NCBI GenBank assembly: GCA_020851035.1
Contig: JADZDM010000020.1
Span: forward strand, 1 to 64,000
DNA length: 64,000 nucleotides
Reading direction: 5' to 3'
DNA from: Gemmatimonadaceae bacterium
GTDB taxonomy: Bacteria; Gemmatimonadota; Gemmatimonadetes; Gemmatimonadales; Gemmatimonadaceae
Shown here: one piece after another, positions 24,938 through 33,195 of the stretch
Position numbering within the stretch: the stretch's first letter is position 1
Layout: every line of letters begins with the position of its first letter
Position numbers and translations under genes: made by a program
Notes under the pieces: model-generated
What the model was told of the DNA's origin: nothing
The model's input: the letters and a program-made list of their open reading frames with translations, nothing else
The model's database searches: none

Positions 24938-25533
24938 GGATGCACGCAGGGTCGAGTCAGTCCCCACGCGAGGCGGCGGCCGTGGCACGCGAGCAGGCCC
25001 AGGCGGCGCGCGCCGAGGCGCAGGAGCAGGCACAGGCGGTGCGCGCGGAGGCGCAGGAACAGGCGCAGGCCGCCCGCGAGCAGGCCCAGGCGGCACGCGA
25101 GGAGGCGCAGGCGGCGCGCGAGTCGGCCCGTGAGGGCCAGGCCGACGGCGCCAGCGATGCCGTGGTGACGATCACGAAGGACGGCCAGACCATCACGCTC
25201 AAGGGCGCGTCACCGGAGGCGGTGGCGACGGCGCTCGGCATGCCCCTGCCGGAACAGCGGGAAGAGAGCGATGGTCCCTATGTCGTCGGTGCGCTGGCGA
25301 TTCTGTCGACGGCAGCGGTGGTGCTGGCCGCCGTGACGATGTGGTACCGCACGAGGATGCGCACCCTCTCCGGCGGTGCCACGCCGATGCCGGCCGAGCT
25401 CACGCAGCGGATGGCCCGCATGGAGACCGCCATCGAGTCGGTGGCCATCGAAGTCGAACGCATCAGCGAGGGACAGCGGTTCACGACCCGCCTGCTCTCG
25501 GATCGCTCTCCAGTGGAGGTTCCGCGTGGTTGA
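24934..25533 (+). CDS. Small membrane protein, paralog 3 of 4, with long coiled coil
   Basis: 199 residues: a long Ala/Gln/Glu/Arg coiled-coil region (13-70, repeated AREQAQAAR and AEAQEQAQ units), the DG-hairpin motif (VVTITKDGQTITLKG, 77-91), one membrane helix (116-137) with RTRMR on its inner side, and the shared helix (156-189, ESVAIEVERISEGQRFTTR). A GTG start overlapping the previous stop (GTGA) is used. The DNA of the coiled coil is internally repetitive and may vary in length. The coiled coil suggests this paralog drives oligomerisation in the envelope. Confidence 0.8.
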   Translation: MRMHAGSSQSPREAAAVAREQAQAARAEAQEQAQAVRAEAQEQAQAAREQAQAAREEAQAARESAREGQADGASDAVVTITKDGQTITLKGASPEAVATALGMPLPEQREESDGPYVVGALAILSTAAVVLAAVTMWYRTRMRTLSGGATPMPAELTQRMARMETAIESVAIEVERISEGQRFTTRLLSDRSPVEVPRG

Positions 25534-26011
25534 GGTCCCCATGGCGCAGTCCGGCCCAGCCCAGGCTCCCGCCCCGCCGGCACCGGCGCAGGCCCCCGAG
25601 GCACCGGCCGTCGGCGTCGGCACCGAGCAACCGGCGCCGGGGCGCATCACGATCCAGAAGGATGGCAAGACGATCACGCTCGACGGGGCCACCGGCGCCG
25701 GCGGGGACGTGGCCACGGTCGGCTTTCCCGGCGGCCCCCCGGACATCCCGTCGAACGTGTACATGCTGGCGAAGGACGGCATCGTCGGCTTCACGCTCAT
25801 GGTCATCGCCTTCCCGGTGTTCGGCTTCCTGAAGGCGCTGGTCGTGCGCCGCGCGAACACGCAGGCGGCGCTGCCGGCGCGGGACACCACCGACCGCCTG
25901 CAGCGCATCGAGGCCGCCGTCGAGGCGATGTCGGTGGAAGTCGAGCGCATCAGCGAGGGCCAGCGTTTCGTGACCCGCGTGCTCAGCGAGCGCAGTTCGG
26001 CGCAGCCCTGA
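25526..26011 (+). CDS. Small membrane protein, paralog 4 of 4 (EVERxxEGQR family)
   Basis: 161 residues: Pro/Ala-rich N-terminus (8-38), DG-hairpin motif (ITIQKDGKTITLDG, 41-54), one membrane helix (about 86-106) with VVRRAN flank, and the shared helix (121-155, EAMSVEVERISEGQRFVTR). The GTG at 25526 reproduces the 8-bp overlap seen between the other members; an ATG at 25541 with GAGG five bases upstream is the alternative. It ends 9 bp before the response-regulator gene. Confidence 0.8.
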   Translation: MVEVPMAQSGPAQAPAPPAPAQAPEAPAVGVGTEQPAPGRITIQKDGKTITLDGATGAGGDVATVGFPGGPPDIPSNVYMLAKDGIVGFTLMVIAFPVFGFLKALVVRRANTQAALPARDTTDRLQRIEAAVEAMSVEVERISEGQRFVTRVLSERSSAQP

Positions 26012-26020
26012 CCGCCGGCA

Positions 26021-27445
26021 ATGCCCAGCGTCCTGATCGTCGACGACGAGCCGAACATCCGCCGGATGGTCGGGGCGCTGCTCGCAGGCGAGGGCTACGA
26101 AGTGCGTGATGCGCCGGACGGTCATGCCGCCTTCACCCGGGCGCTCGACGCCGAGCCGGACGTGGTCCTGATGGACCTGATGATGCCCAACGACACCGAT
26201 GGGCTGGAGACGCTGGCGAAGTTCCGCGAACGTTTTCCCGAGCTGCCGGTGGTGATGATGAGCGGGCGCGCCGGCCTGAGCGACGCCGTGAAGGCGACGC
26301 GCCTGGGCGCCTTCACCTTCCTCGAGAAGCCGCTCACCCCCGAGGGCACGCTGCTGGCGCTGGCCTCGGCGCTGGAACTGCGGCAGGCCCGCCGCGCGGC
26401 ACGCACGCTGCGCGAGGATCTCGGGCTGGCCGGTGGCCTCGTGGGCGACAGTCCGGCCATGCAGCAGGTGCGTGAACTGATCGCCCGCGTGGCGCCGAGC
26501 GATGCCCGGGTGCTGATCAGCGGCGAGTCGGGCACGGGCAAGGAGCTGGTGGCCGGCGCCCTGCACACCGGCAGCCCACGGCGTGACCGGGCGTACGTGC
26601 GCACCAACTGCGCTGCGATCCCGCGCGACCTGGTGGAGAGCGAGATGTTCGGCCACGAACGCGGCGCCTTCACCGGCGCCACCGATCGCCGCATCGGCCG
26701 CTTCGAGCTGGCGCACGGCGGCACGCTGTTCCTGGACGAGGTGGGCGACCTGGGCGTCGAGGCGCAGGCCAAGCTGCTGCGCGCGATCGAGGCGAAGGAG
26801 ATCGAGCGTGTGGGTGGCGGGAAGCCGATCCGCGTGGACGTGCGCATCATCGCCGCCACCAATCGCGACCTCGAGGCGGCGGTGCGCGACGGCAGCTTCC
26901 GCGAGGATCTCTTCTTCCGGCTGAACGTGATCCCGATGACGCTGCCGCCGCTGCGTGACCGTCCCGAGGACATCGGGCAGCTGGTGCTGCACTTCACCGC
27001 GCTCCATCGCGCGCGGACCGGCCGGCCGGCCCCGACGTTCAGCGTCGAGGCGCTGGCGGCGCTGCGGGCGCACCGCTGGCCGGGCAACGTGCGCGAGCTG
27101 GCGAACATCGTGGAGCGGCTGGCGATCCTGCACCCGGGTCGCGAGCTGCGCGTGGGTGACGTGCACGACGTGCTGCCGGCGCCTCGAACTGGCGATGCGG
27201 CATCGTCGCCGGGGCTGCCGCGCCTGGATGGAACGGCGCTGCCGCTGAGCGACGCGCTGGACGCCTACGAGCGCCAGCTGATCGTGCGTGCGCTGGACGA
27301 CACCGCCGGCAACGTGGCCGAGGCCGCGCGACGGCTGCAGACGGATCGCCCCAACCTGTACCGGCGAATGAAGCGACTTGGCATCGGTGGTGGCATGCAG
27401 GACTTGCGGGCCGTGCCCCACGGCGAGCTGCGGCGGGACGCGTGA
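26021..27445 (+). CDS. NtrC-family sigma-54-dependent response regulator
   Basis: 474 residues: receiver domain (1-120) with Asp8, Asp9, phospho-acceptor Asp52 and Lys103; AAA+ domain with Walker A GESGTGKE (168-175), the sigma-54-contacting GAFTGA loop (215-220) and Walker [11 protein letters not shown]-terminal Fis-type helix-turn-helix (about 408-455, [22 protein letters not shown]). It therefore activates sigma-54 promoters when phosphorylated, presumably by the kinase at 22803. It resembles NtrX/NtrC more than AtoC. An RpoN gene is not in this window. Confidence 0.92.
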   Translation: MPSVLIVDDEPNIRRMVGALLAGEGYEVRDAPDGHAAFTRALDAEPDVVLMDLMMPNDTDGLETLAKFRERFPELPVVMMSGRAGLSDAVKATRLGAFTFLEKPLTPEGTLLALASALELRQARRAARTLREDLGLAGGLVGDSPAMQQVRELIARVAPSDARVLISGESGTGKELVAGALHTGSPRRDRAYVRTNCAAIPRDLVESEMFGHERGAFTGATDRRIGRFELAHGGTLFLDEVGDLGVEAQAKLLRAIEAKEIERVGGGKPIRVDVRIIAATNRDLEAAVRDGSFREDLFFRLNVIPMTLPPLRDRPEDIGQLVLHFTALHRARTGRPAPTFSVEALAALRAHRWPGNVRELANIVERLAILHPGRELRVGDVHDVLPAPRTGDAASSPGLPRLDGTALPLSDALDAYERQLIVRALDDTAGNVAEAARRLQTDRPNLYRRMKRLGIGGGMQDLRAVPHGELRRDA

Positions 27446-27465
27446 CGCGGCACCGCGGGAGAGGC

Positions 27466-29208
27466 ATGCACACGGTCGCCGGCGCGGCCGCCTGCGTGGT
27501 GATCGTGACGGCGCTGGCCCCGACGGTGCGCGCGCAGCAGCCGACGTGGACCACCTGCGTCGATTCCGCGGGGGGCGCAACCTGCACGCCGACGCGCGGC
27601 ACCACGCGCTGGGAGCGCGCGCAGGCGCAGGCCGTGTACAATGCGCCGGCGACCCGTCGTGAGAAGGGGCCGTTCCTGCTGGTGCGAGACTCCGTGCTGC
27701 ACACGTCGCTGGCGGTGCTCGGCGGGCCGGTCGAGATCGCGGGCACGGTGGAGGGTGCGCTGCTGGTGCTGAATGGCGACGTGCATTTTGCGCCGACGGC
27801 ACGCGTGACCGGCAGGATCGCGGTGCTGGGCGGCCGCGTGACGGGCGCCGACAGCGCGCAGCTCGGCCCGATGCGGGTGGAGGGCGACTCCGTGCGCTAC
27901 GCCGTGGACGATGGCGAGCTGCACCTCGAGGCGCCCCTGGACGAGATCTGGCACCTGATCGGCCGCGGCGAGCCGAAGGCGGGCATCGGCATGCGGCTGG
28001 CGCTCACGCGCACGTACAACCGGGTCGAGGGGCTGCCGATCGAGTTCGGGCCGCGGCTGCGCTATCGCACGCCGCTGGGCACTGTGGCGGCGGACCTGTT
28101 CGGGATCTTCCGCACCGGATCGCGCATCGAGTGGAACGGCAACAACGTGGGTCATAGCGCGAAGATGGAGCTGCGCATGGGCCGCAGTGAACACTGGAGC
28201 ATCGGCGGCCGCCTGTTCGACGTCGCGGCGCCGGTGGAGGACTGGCAGCTCAGCGACGTGGAAGTGGGGCTGTCGGCGTTCCTGGCCCACAGCGACTACC
28301 GCGACTACTACGACCGCCATGGCGGCAGCGGGTTCATCGGCTTCCGCGATGGCCGTGCCGTGCGCGCATCGCTGGAGCTGAGCGATGAGCTGTGGCGGCC
28401 GCGGCGCACGCTGAACCCGGTGACGCTGTGGCGCAACGACGAGCCGTGGCGCGACAACCCGCAATTCGACCGCGCCAGGTACACGCGCGGGATCGCGCGC
28501 GCCAGCTACGACACGCGCACCGATCCCCTGCGCCCACGCTCGGGGTGGTGGCTGCAAGGCGAGTACGAGTACGGCGACGGCACGCACGAGACGTACGGCA
28601 CGGAGACGGCGGTCGCCGTGGCCTCGGGAGCGCGGAGCGTGACCTACGGTCGCGGGATGCTGGACCTGCGCCGCTACACACGCCTCTCGCGCTCGGTGCA
28701 GGTCAACACCAGGCTGATCGCCGGGGGCTGGCTCCACGGGGACGCCCTGCCGCTGCAGCGGCGGCTCTCACTGAGCGGGCCGGGGGCCAACACCGGCTTC
28801 GCGTTCCGGGAACGCGTGACGACGCCCGATCGGCTGCAGTGTGCCGGCACGGTGGCGCTGGACGGATCACCGGCGCTCTGCGATCGCATGCTGCTGCTGA
28901 GCGTGGACTACCGCCACGACATCAACTGGAACCTCGACCTGTTCGCGGGGCGGCGGATGATCCAGCCGGACCGCAGCGGCTACGCCGGGTGGGTGCTGTT
29001 CACGGACGTCGGCCGCGGCTGGCTGGTCACGCCGCGCAGCGTACCGGCGCCGCGCGATCCCGACGCGCCCGCCGGGATCGATGCCCTGCAGACCAGCGTG
29101 GGCTTCGGGCTGGAGCTCGGCCAGGGCGGCGTGTACGTGGCGAAGGCGCTCGGTGCGCCGCCCTCGCGCGGTGTGCAGGTGTTCCTGCGCCTGGTGCGGC
29201 GCTACTAG
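27466..29208 (+). CDS. Outer-membrane beta-barrel protein with N-terminal beta-helix-like stalk
   Basis: 580 residues. The ATG at 27466 is chosen for GGGAGAGG just upstream and a proper signal peptide (1-25, ending TVRAQ). Residues about 75-130 contain hexad-like repeats (SLAVLGGPVEIAGTVEGALL, VHFAPTARVTGRIAVLGG) resembling polymer-forming or beta-helix modules. The remainder is a strand-rich barrel ending in FLRLVRRY, with a terminal aromatic as the outer-membrane assembly signal. Overall it resembles BamA/Omp85 surface-antigen barrels but lacks recognisable POTRA domains. It directly follows the NtrC-type gene and is a possible regulated target or partner of that system. Confidence 0.75.
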   Translation: MHTVAGAAACVVIVTALAPTVRAQQPTWTTCVDSAGGATCTPTRGTTRWERAQAQAVYNAPATRREKGPFLLVRDSVLHTSLAVLGGPVEIAGTVEGALLVLNGDVHFAPTARVTGRIAVLGGRVTGADSAQLGPMRVEGDSVRYAVDDGELHLEAPLDEIWHLIGRGEPKAGIGMRLALTRTYNRVEGLPIEFGPRLRYRTPLGTVAADLFGIFRTGSRIEWNGNNVGHSAKMELRMGRSEHWSIGGRLFDVAAPVEDWQLSDVEVGLSAFLAHSDYRDYYDRHGGSGFIGFRDGRAVRASLELSDELWRPRRTLNPVTLWRNDEPWRDNPQFDRARYTRGIARASYDTRTDPLRPRSGWWLQGEYEYGDGTHETYGTETAVAVASGARSVTYGRGMLDLRRYTRLSRSVQVNTRLIAGGWLHGDALPLQRRLSLSGPGANTGFAFRERVTTPDRLQCAGTVALDGSPALCDRMLLLSVDYRHDINWNLDLFAGRRMIQPDRSGYAGWVLFTDVGRGWLVTPRSVPAPRDPDAPAGIDALQTSVGFGLELGQGGVYVAKALGAPPSRGVQVFLRLVRRY

Positions 29209-29237
29209 TGCGACACGCCGTGCCGCGACGGGTGGCC

Positions 29238-29891
29238 ATGCGCCGGCTGCTGCTGGGGTGCGCCGCGGCCGTCGCGCTGCTGTCGCCGGTGACCGCCGCG
29301 GTGGCGCAGGTGGACGCGCGACTCGAGCTGTCGCTGCCGCCGCGCGCCGTCGGTGGCGCCGAGGGCCCGGCCTTCACGCCGCATGCGGCCCTCGCGACAC
29401 GCGACCTGCGCGACCTGGTCCGCGGCGGCTTTCCCGCCCGGCTGCACTTCCGCTGCGAGCTGTGGCGCGATGAACGGCTCAACAACAACATCGCGGCGGC
29501 GGTGGAGTGGGACATGCTGGTGCGCTTCGACCAGCTGAGCCGCAAGTACGAGGTCTTCCGCATCGCCGAGAACAGGGTGAGCCGCCTGGGGCGCTTCGAC
29601 ACGGCCGAGGAGATGGAGGCGCTGGTGGGGCGGCCATACCGGATCATGGCGCCACCGATGGTGCGCGGCCGGCGGTACTACTACGACGCCAGCCTCGACA
29701 TCGAGGTCCTGAGCCTGAGTGACCTGGACGAAGTGGAGCGGTGGCTGCGCGGCGAGGTGCGGCCGGCGCTGCGTGGCGACCGCAACCCCGGGACGGCGGT
29801 CACGCGCACAGTGCGCAGTTTCTTCGTCAAGCTGCTGGGCGGCGAGCGGCGGCACTACCAGACGCAGTCGCGCACGTTCACGGCCGAATAG
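29238..29891 (+). CDS. Secreted DUF4390-like protein
   Basis: 217 residues with a signal peptide (1-23, LLLGCAAAVALLSPVTAAVAQ). The mature protein has the pattern of DUF4390: a strand-rich core (FPARLHFRCELWR, WDMLVRFDQLSRKYEVFR) followed by ALVGRPYRI and YYYDASLDIEVLSLSDLDEVERWLRG. In Proteobacteria DUF4390 genes commonly sit beside NtrY/NtrX-type two-component genes, which fits this position. The ATG at 29238 lies 29 bp after the barrel gene. Its function is unknown; it may be a periplasmic input for the kinase. Confidence 0.65.
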   Translation: MRRLLLGCAAAVALLSPVTAAVAQVDARLELSLPPRAVGGAEGPAFTPHAALATRDLRDLVRGGFPARLHFRCELWRDERLNNNIAAAVEWDMLVRFDQLSRKYEVFRIAENRVSRLGRFDTAEEMEALVGRPYRIMAPPMVRGRRYYYDASLDIEVLSLSDLDEVERWLRGEVRPALRGDRNPGTAVTRTVRSFFVKLLGGERRHYQTQSRTFTAE

Positions 29892-29909
29892 GCGCTTCCC
29901 CACCCGCCG

Positions 29910-30584
29910 TCAGGCCGCGCCGGCGGCCTCCATGAATGCGGCGAGACGGCGCGGGTCGAGCGCGCCGTCGGTGCGCACGCCGGTGCACAGGTCGAGCCCG
30001 AACGGCTCGACGGCCCGGATGGCGTCGCCCACGTTGCCGGCGTGCAGGCCGCCGGCGAGGAAGACGGGGCGGCCGCAGCCGTCCCGGATGCGGCGCGAGA
30101 GGCCCCAGTCATGGGTGCGGCCGGTGCCGCCGAGTTCCCGCACGGGAGCCGTGAGCCGTCCCGAGTCGAGCAGCAGGGCATCCACCGAGGGGGCCACGGC
30201 GAGGGCGTACGCCACGCTCGCCTCGTCCTCCACGTGCACCACCTGCACGAGCGTGATGCCGGGAAGTTCGGCTCGCAGCGCGCGATGCACGTCGGGGGTG
30301 AGGTGATCCACGAGCTGCAGCGTGGTGGGCCGCGTGTGATGCTGCTGTGCCACGATCGCCTCGACGGTGACGGCGCTGGTGAGCAGGAAGGTCGCCACCG
30401 CGGGCGGCACGGTGGCGACGATCGCGGCGATGGTGTCCTCGTCCACGACGCCGGGGCCGCTGGGCATCCGGCTCACGAGCCCGAGCGCCGACGCGCCGTG
30501 CGCCACGGCGACGGCGGCTTCGTGCACACTGCTGATGCAACAGACCTTGACGCGTGGCGCGGTGACCACGTGGCGCGAGATCAC
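29910..30584 (-). CDS. trpF: Phosphoribosylanthranilate isomerase (TrpF) or TrpF-like protein
   Basis: 224 residues, TIM-barrel PRA isomerase family (tryptophan pathway step 3). Recognisable segments: VKVCCIS (13-19, family KICGIT, with general-base Cys15), LLLDSG (137-142, general-acid Asp140), GGTGRTHDW (152-160) and FLAGGLHAGNVGDAI (175-189). Deviations: second Cys for Gly in the first motif, LQLVD for VQLHG, and TGVRTDG for SGVE. The catalytic pair is retained, so activity is plausible. A GTG at 30584 overlapping the HNH gene stop (GTGA) is used. No other trp gene is nearby. Confidence 0.75.
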   Translation of the reverse strand: MISRHVVTAPRVKVCCISSVHEAAVAVAHGASALGLVSRMPSGPGVVDEDTIAAIVATVPPAVATFLLTSAVTVEAIVAQQHHTRPTTLQLVDHLTPDVHRALRAELPGITLVQVVHVEDEASVAYALAVAPSVDALLLDSGRLTAPVRELGGTGRTHDWGLSRRIRDGCGRPVFLAGGLHAGNVGDAIRAVEPFGLDLCTGVRTDGALDPRRLAAFMEAAGAA

Positions 30585-31168
30585 GCCGTCTGGCCCGCGG
30601 CGGGCGACCCCTCGATGCGGCGGATCTGGGCGAGCATGTCGTCGCCGTAGAACACCTTGATGTAGCGTGCCTGCTTGGGCGTGAGCCGTCGCACCGCCCA
30701 ACTCAGGTGCACGAAGTGCGGCTCCACCGGGATCGTGAGCGGGTGCATTCCGATCTCGTGCGGCATGCGGTTGGCCTTGCGCGTGTTGCAGGGGCTGCAC
30801 GCGGTGACGACGTTGTTCCACTCGTTCAGCCCGCCGCGCGAGATCGGGATCAGGTGGTCGCGTGTGAGCTGCTCGCGCGGCTTGAGCTCCGACTGCACGC
30901 GACCGCAGTACTGGCACTTGTAGCCATCGCGGGCGAAGAGGAAGGTGTTCGTCACCTGCCGCCGGAACCGCCGCGGCACGTGGATGAACTTCGTGAGGCG
31001 GATGACCACCGGGCGCGGGAAGGAGAGCTTCTCCGAACGCACCACCTTCCCGTCGTCCGATTCCACGATCTCGGCCTTGCCGTCGAGCAGCAGGCGGAGC
31101 GCACGTCGCATCGGGACCAGCGTGAGCGGTTCGTACGAAGCGTTGAGCGCAAGACAGCCTACGTTCAC
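30581..31168 (-). CDS. HNH endonuclease family protein
   Basis: 195 residues. HNH fold at about 78-135: zinc-binding Cys85 and Cys88 (CQYCG) and Cys124 and Cys127 (CSPCN), with catalytic DH at 104-105 (RDHLIPISRGG) and Asn118 in LNEWNNV. The N-terminus (NASYEPLTLVPMRRALRLLL) is typical of the chromosomal HNH group found widely in Gram-negative bacteria, probably a DNA repair or housekeeping nuclease rather than a restriction enzyme. A GTG at 31168 is chosen from an excellent GGAGGG site a few bases upstream. Operonic with the TrpF-like gene. Confidence 0.85.
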   Translation of the reverse strand: MNVGCLALNASYEPLTLVPMRRALRLLLDGKAEIVESDDGKVVRSEKLSFPRPVVIRLTKFIHVPRRFRRQVTNTFLFARDGYKCQYCGRVQSELKPREQLTRDHLIPISRGGLNEWNNVVTACSPCNTRKANRMPHEIGMHPLTIPVEPHFVHLSWAVRRLTPKQARYIKVFYGDDMLAQIRRIEGSPAAGQTA

Positions 31169-31334
31169 GTACCCTCCGTCCGTCAGGAAAGTGAAACGCC
31201 CCTCGCACACGAGGCGTGGCGAGAGGCGCGATTCGACACCGTGGGGGTGCCGGCGTGGGCGTGGGCATGGCGGCGACTGGAGTGCCAGTCGGCGCCATGA
31301 CGCAGCAGGCTGCTGCTCACCACCCGCACGCGAG

Positions 31335-32294
31335 TCATCGCGCGGCTCCCACCGGTTCGGCCACCGGGGTGAGCCAGCCGTGCCGGTCCTCGATCGTCCC
31401 GCGGGCGATGCCGAGGAACTCCGTCTGGATGGCGCGACAGATCGGGCCGGGCTTGCCTGTGCCCACCGGGATCCGGTCGATGCTGCGGATCGGGGTGATC
31501 TCGGCGGCGGTGCCCGTGAAGAACACTTCGTCGGCCACGTACAGGAACTCCCGCGGGAGGGCCTGCTCCCGCACCTCGTACCCCAGGTCGCGCGCAATGG
31601 TCGAGACCGAGTCGCGCGTGATGCCATTCAGGATGCCGTGGGCGAGTGGTGCCGTGTAGAGCACGTCGTCCCGGATCACGAACAGGTTCTCGCCGCTGCC
31701 CTCCGACACCAGGCCCTGGTTGTCGAGCATGATGCCCTCGACGTAGCCATCGAGGCGGGCCTGCATCTTGGAGAGCTGCGAGTTCAGGTAGTTGCCGCCG
31801 GCCTTCGCCATGGTCGGGAAGGTGTCGGGGGCGGCACGCCGCCAGCTCGACACGCACACGTCCACGCCGTTCTCGAGCGCCTCGGGACCGAGATAGGCGC
31901 CCCAGTTGTAGGCCACGATGAACGTCTCCGTCATCTCGGGATCCTGCGACGGCAGGACGCCCATCTGCTCACCGGTCCGCGCCATGAGCGGGCGCAGGTA
32001 GCACTGCGACAGCCCGTTCGCGTTCACCGTGTCGACCACCGCCTGCATCAGCTCGTCCACCGTGTAGCGGGTGGGCATGCGGTAGATGCGGGCGCTGTCC
32101 ACCAGCCGGCGCATGTGGTCGCGCAGGCGGAAGACGGCGCCGCCGCCGGGCGTCTCGTAGCAGCGGATGCCCTCGAAGACGCTCGACCCGTAGTGGACGA
32201 CGTGCGACATCACGTGGATGTTCGCATCCTTCCAGGCGACGAGCTGCCCGTCTCGCCAGATCTTGTCGGTGGGTCCGGGCTTCGGGGCGGCCAT
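31335..32294 (-). CDS. ilvE: Branched-chain amino acid aminotransferase
   Basis: 319 residues, fold-type IV PLP aminotransferase. The N-terminal VMSHVVHYGSSVFEGIRCY and the R-rich substrate loop are typical of IlvE. PLP lysine is Lys164 (MAKAGGNYLNSQ), with Glu198 in EGSGENLF contacting the PLP pyridine. It makes or degrades Leu, Ile and Val using glutamate. Length matches E. coli IlvE (309). A TACTAT box lies about 35 bp upstream of the ATG on the minus strand. D-amino acid aminotransferase or ADC lyase are less likely because the IlvE signature is complete. Confidence 0.92.
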   Translation of the reverse strand: MAAPKPGPTDKIWRDGQLVAWKDANIHVMSHVVHYGSSVFEGIRCYETPGGGAVFRLRDHMRRLVDSARIYRMPTRYTVDELMQAVVDTVNANGLSQCYLRPLMARTGEQMGVLPSQDPEMTETFIVAYNWGAYLGPEALENGVDVCVSSWRRAAPDTFPTMAKAGGNYLNSQLSKMQARLDGYVEGIMLDNQGLVSEGSGENLFVIRDDVLYTAPLAHGILNGITRDSVSTIARDLGYEVREQALPREFLYVADEVFFTGTAAEITPIRSIDRIPVGTGKPGPICRAIQTEFLGIARGTIEDRHGWLTPVAEPVGAAR

Positions 32295-32412
32295 GGGCAG
32301 GTCGGGGAAAGGGTGACCCGGGATAGTAACCGGTTCCAGACGACTGGCGCCACGGCACAAGCTGTCACGGCACGGCGACGGGGCCGCGCCACCGAACGGG
32401 GCGGCCGCACGC

Positions 32413-33078
32413 TCAGGACACGGCGTCCCCTCGATCGAGGCGCTGGGCGATGCTGTCTGTGAGGGTGGTCAGCCGCGCCCGCGTGGCCCGGACGGAGCGG
32501 TTCCACACGGCGCGGGCGGCGACTCCGGCGGACGCGAGCGCAAGCAGACCGCCCGCGACGCCGACCACCGGTGTGGCGACGGATGCGACGGAGAGGCCGG
32601 TTGCGACAGCCGTGACGAGGGCGCCGAACCCGAGAACGAACTGACGCCCGTCGGCGCGGGCGTCGGCGCGGACGACGGTGCCATTCTTATCCGGCACGAT
32701 CGACAAGGCGAGCGCACTGAAACCGTTGTCATACCGCCACTCGGTCCCACCACCGACGTTGTGCACGGTCCCGGTCTCACCCAGCGCCTGGCGTGCGAGC
32801 GCGATGGCGGCCATGGCGTCCGACGCGCTCGCGGGTCGCCCCACGCGGCAGCCGATCTGCATCCCGGCGGGCTCGATCCAGCGAGCATTGCCGGCCCTTT
32901 CAGGCGTCATCGCCAGGCGCTCGGCGGCCCGCACCACGTGCTCAGGCGCGATCTCGGCCCCGGCCGCAATGGACTGAATCTCCTGCAACGAGTAGCGCGG
33001 CGTGTCGTCGGTCGACAGCTGCGCCGCATCGCGCAGGATGCGGTCCAGTTCCTCGGGGGAGTACTCGCGATCTGCCAT
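32413..33078 (-). CDS. Hypothetical membrane protein
   Basis: 221 residues I do not recognise. N-terminal 65 residues are charged and helical (YSPEELDRILRDAAQLS, SLQEIQSIAAGAEIAPEHV) and look like a small DNA- or protein-binding helical bundle also seen in kinase-associated proteins. Residues 70-140 form a compact mixed domain, followed by a hydrophobic hairpin of two membrane helices (about 148-190) and an Arg-rich C-terminus. Monocistronic; minus strand. Confidence 0.65.
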   Translation of the reverse strand: MADREYSPEELDRILRDAAQLSTDDTPRYSLQEIQSIAAGAEIAPEHVVRAAERLAMTPERAGNARWIEPAGMQIGCRVGRPASASDAMAAIALARQALGETGTVHNVGGGTEWRYDNGFSALALSIVPDKNGTVVRADARADGRQFVLGFGALVTAVATGLSVASVATPVVGVAGGLLALASAGVAARAVWNRSVRATRARLTTLTDSIAQRLDRGDAVS

Positions 33079-33195
33079 GGTGAGTGCGGCTGGCGCGTCA
33101 GGCCATCGGACCCGGGCGGTGCGGCGTGTGCTGGCGCGGTCCGGACTGCATGCAGTCTGCGCACTTTCGGACTCGCCTGCAATGCGCGCCCGTGG

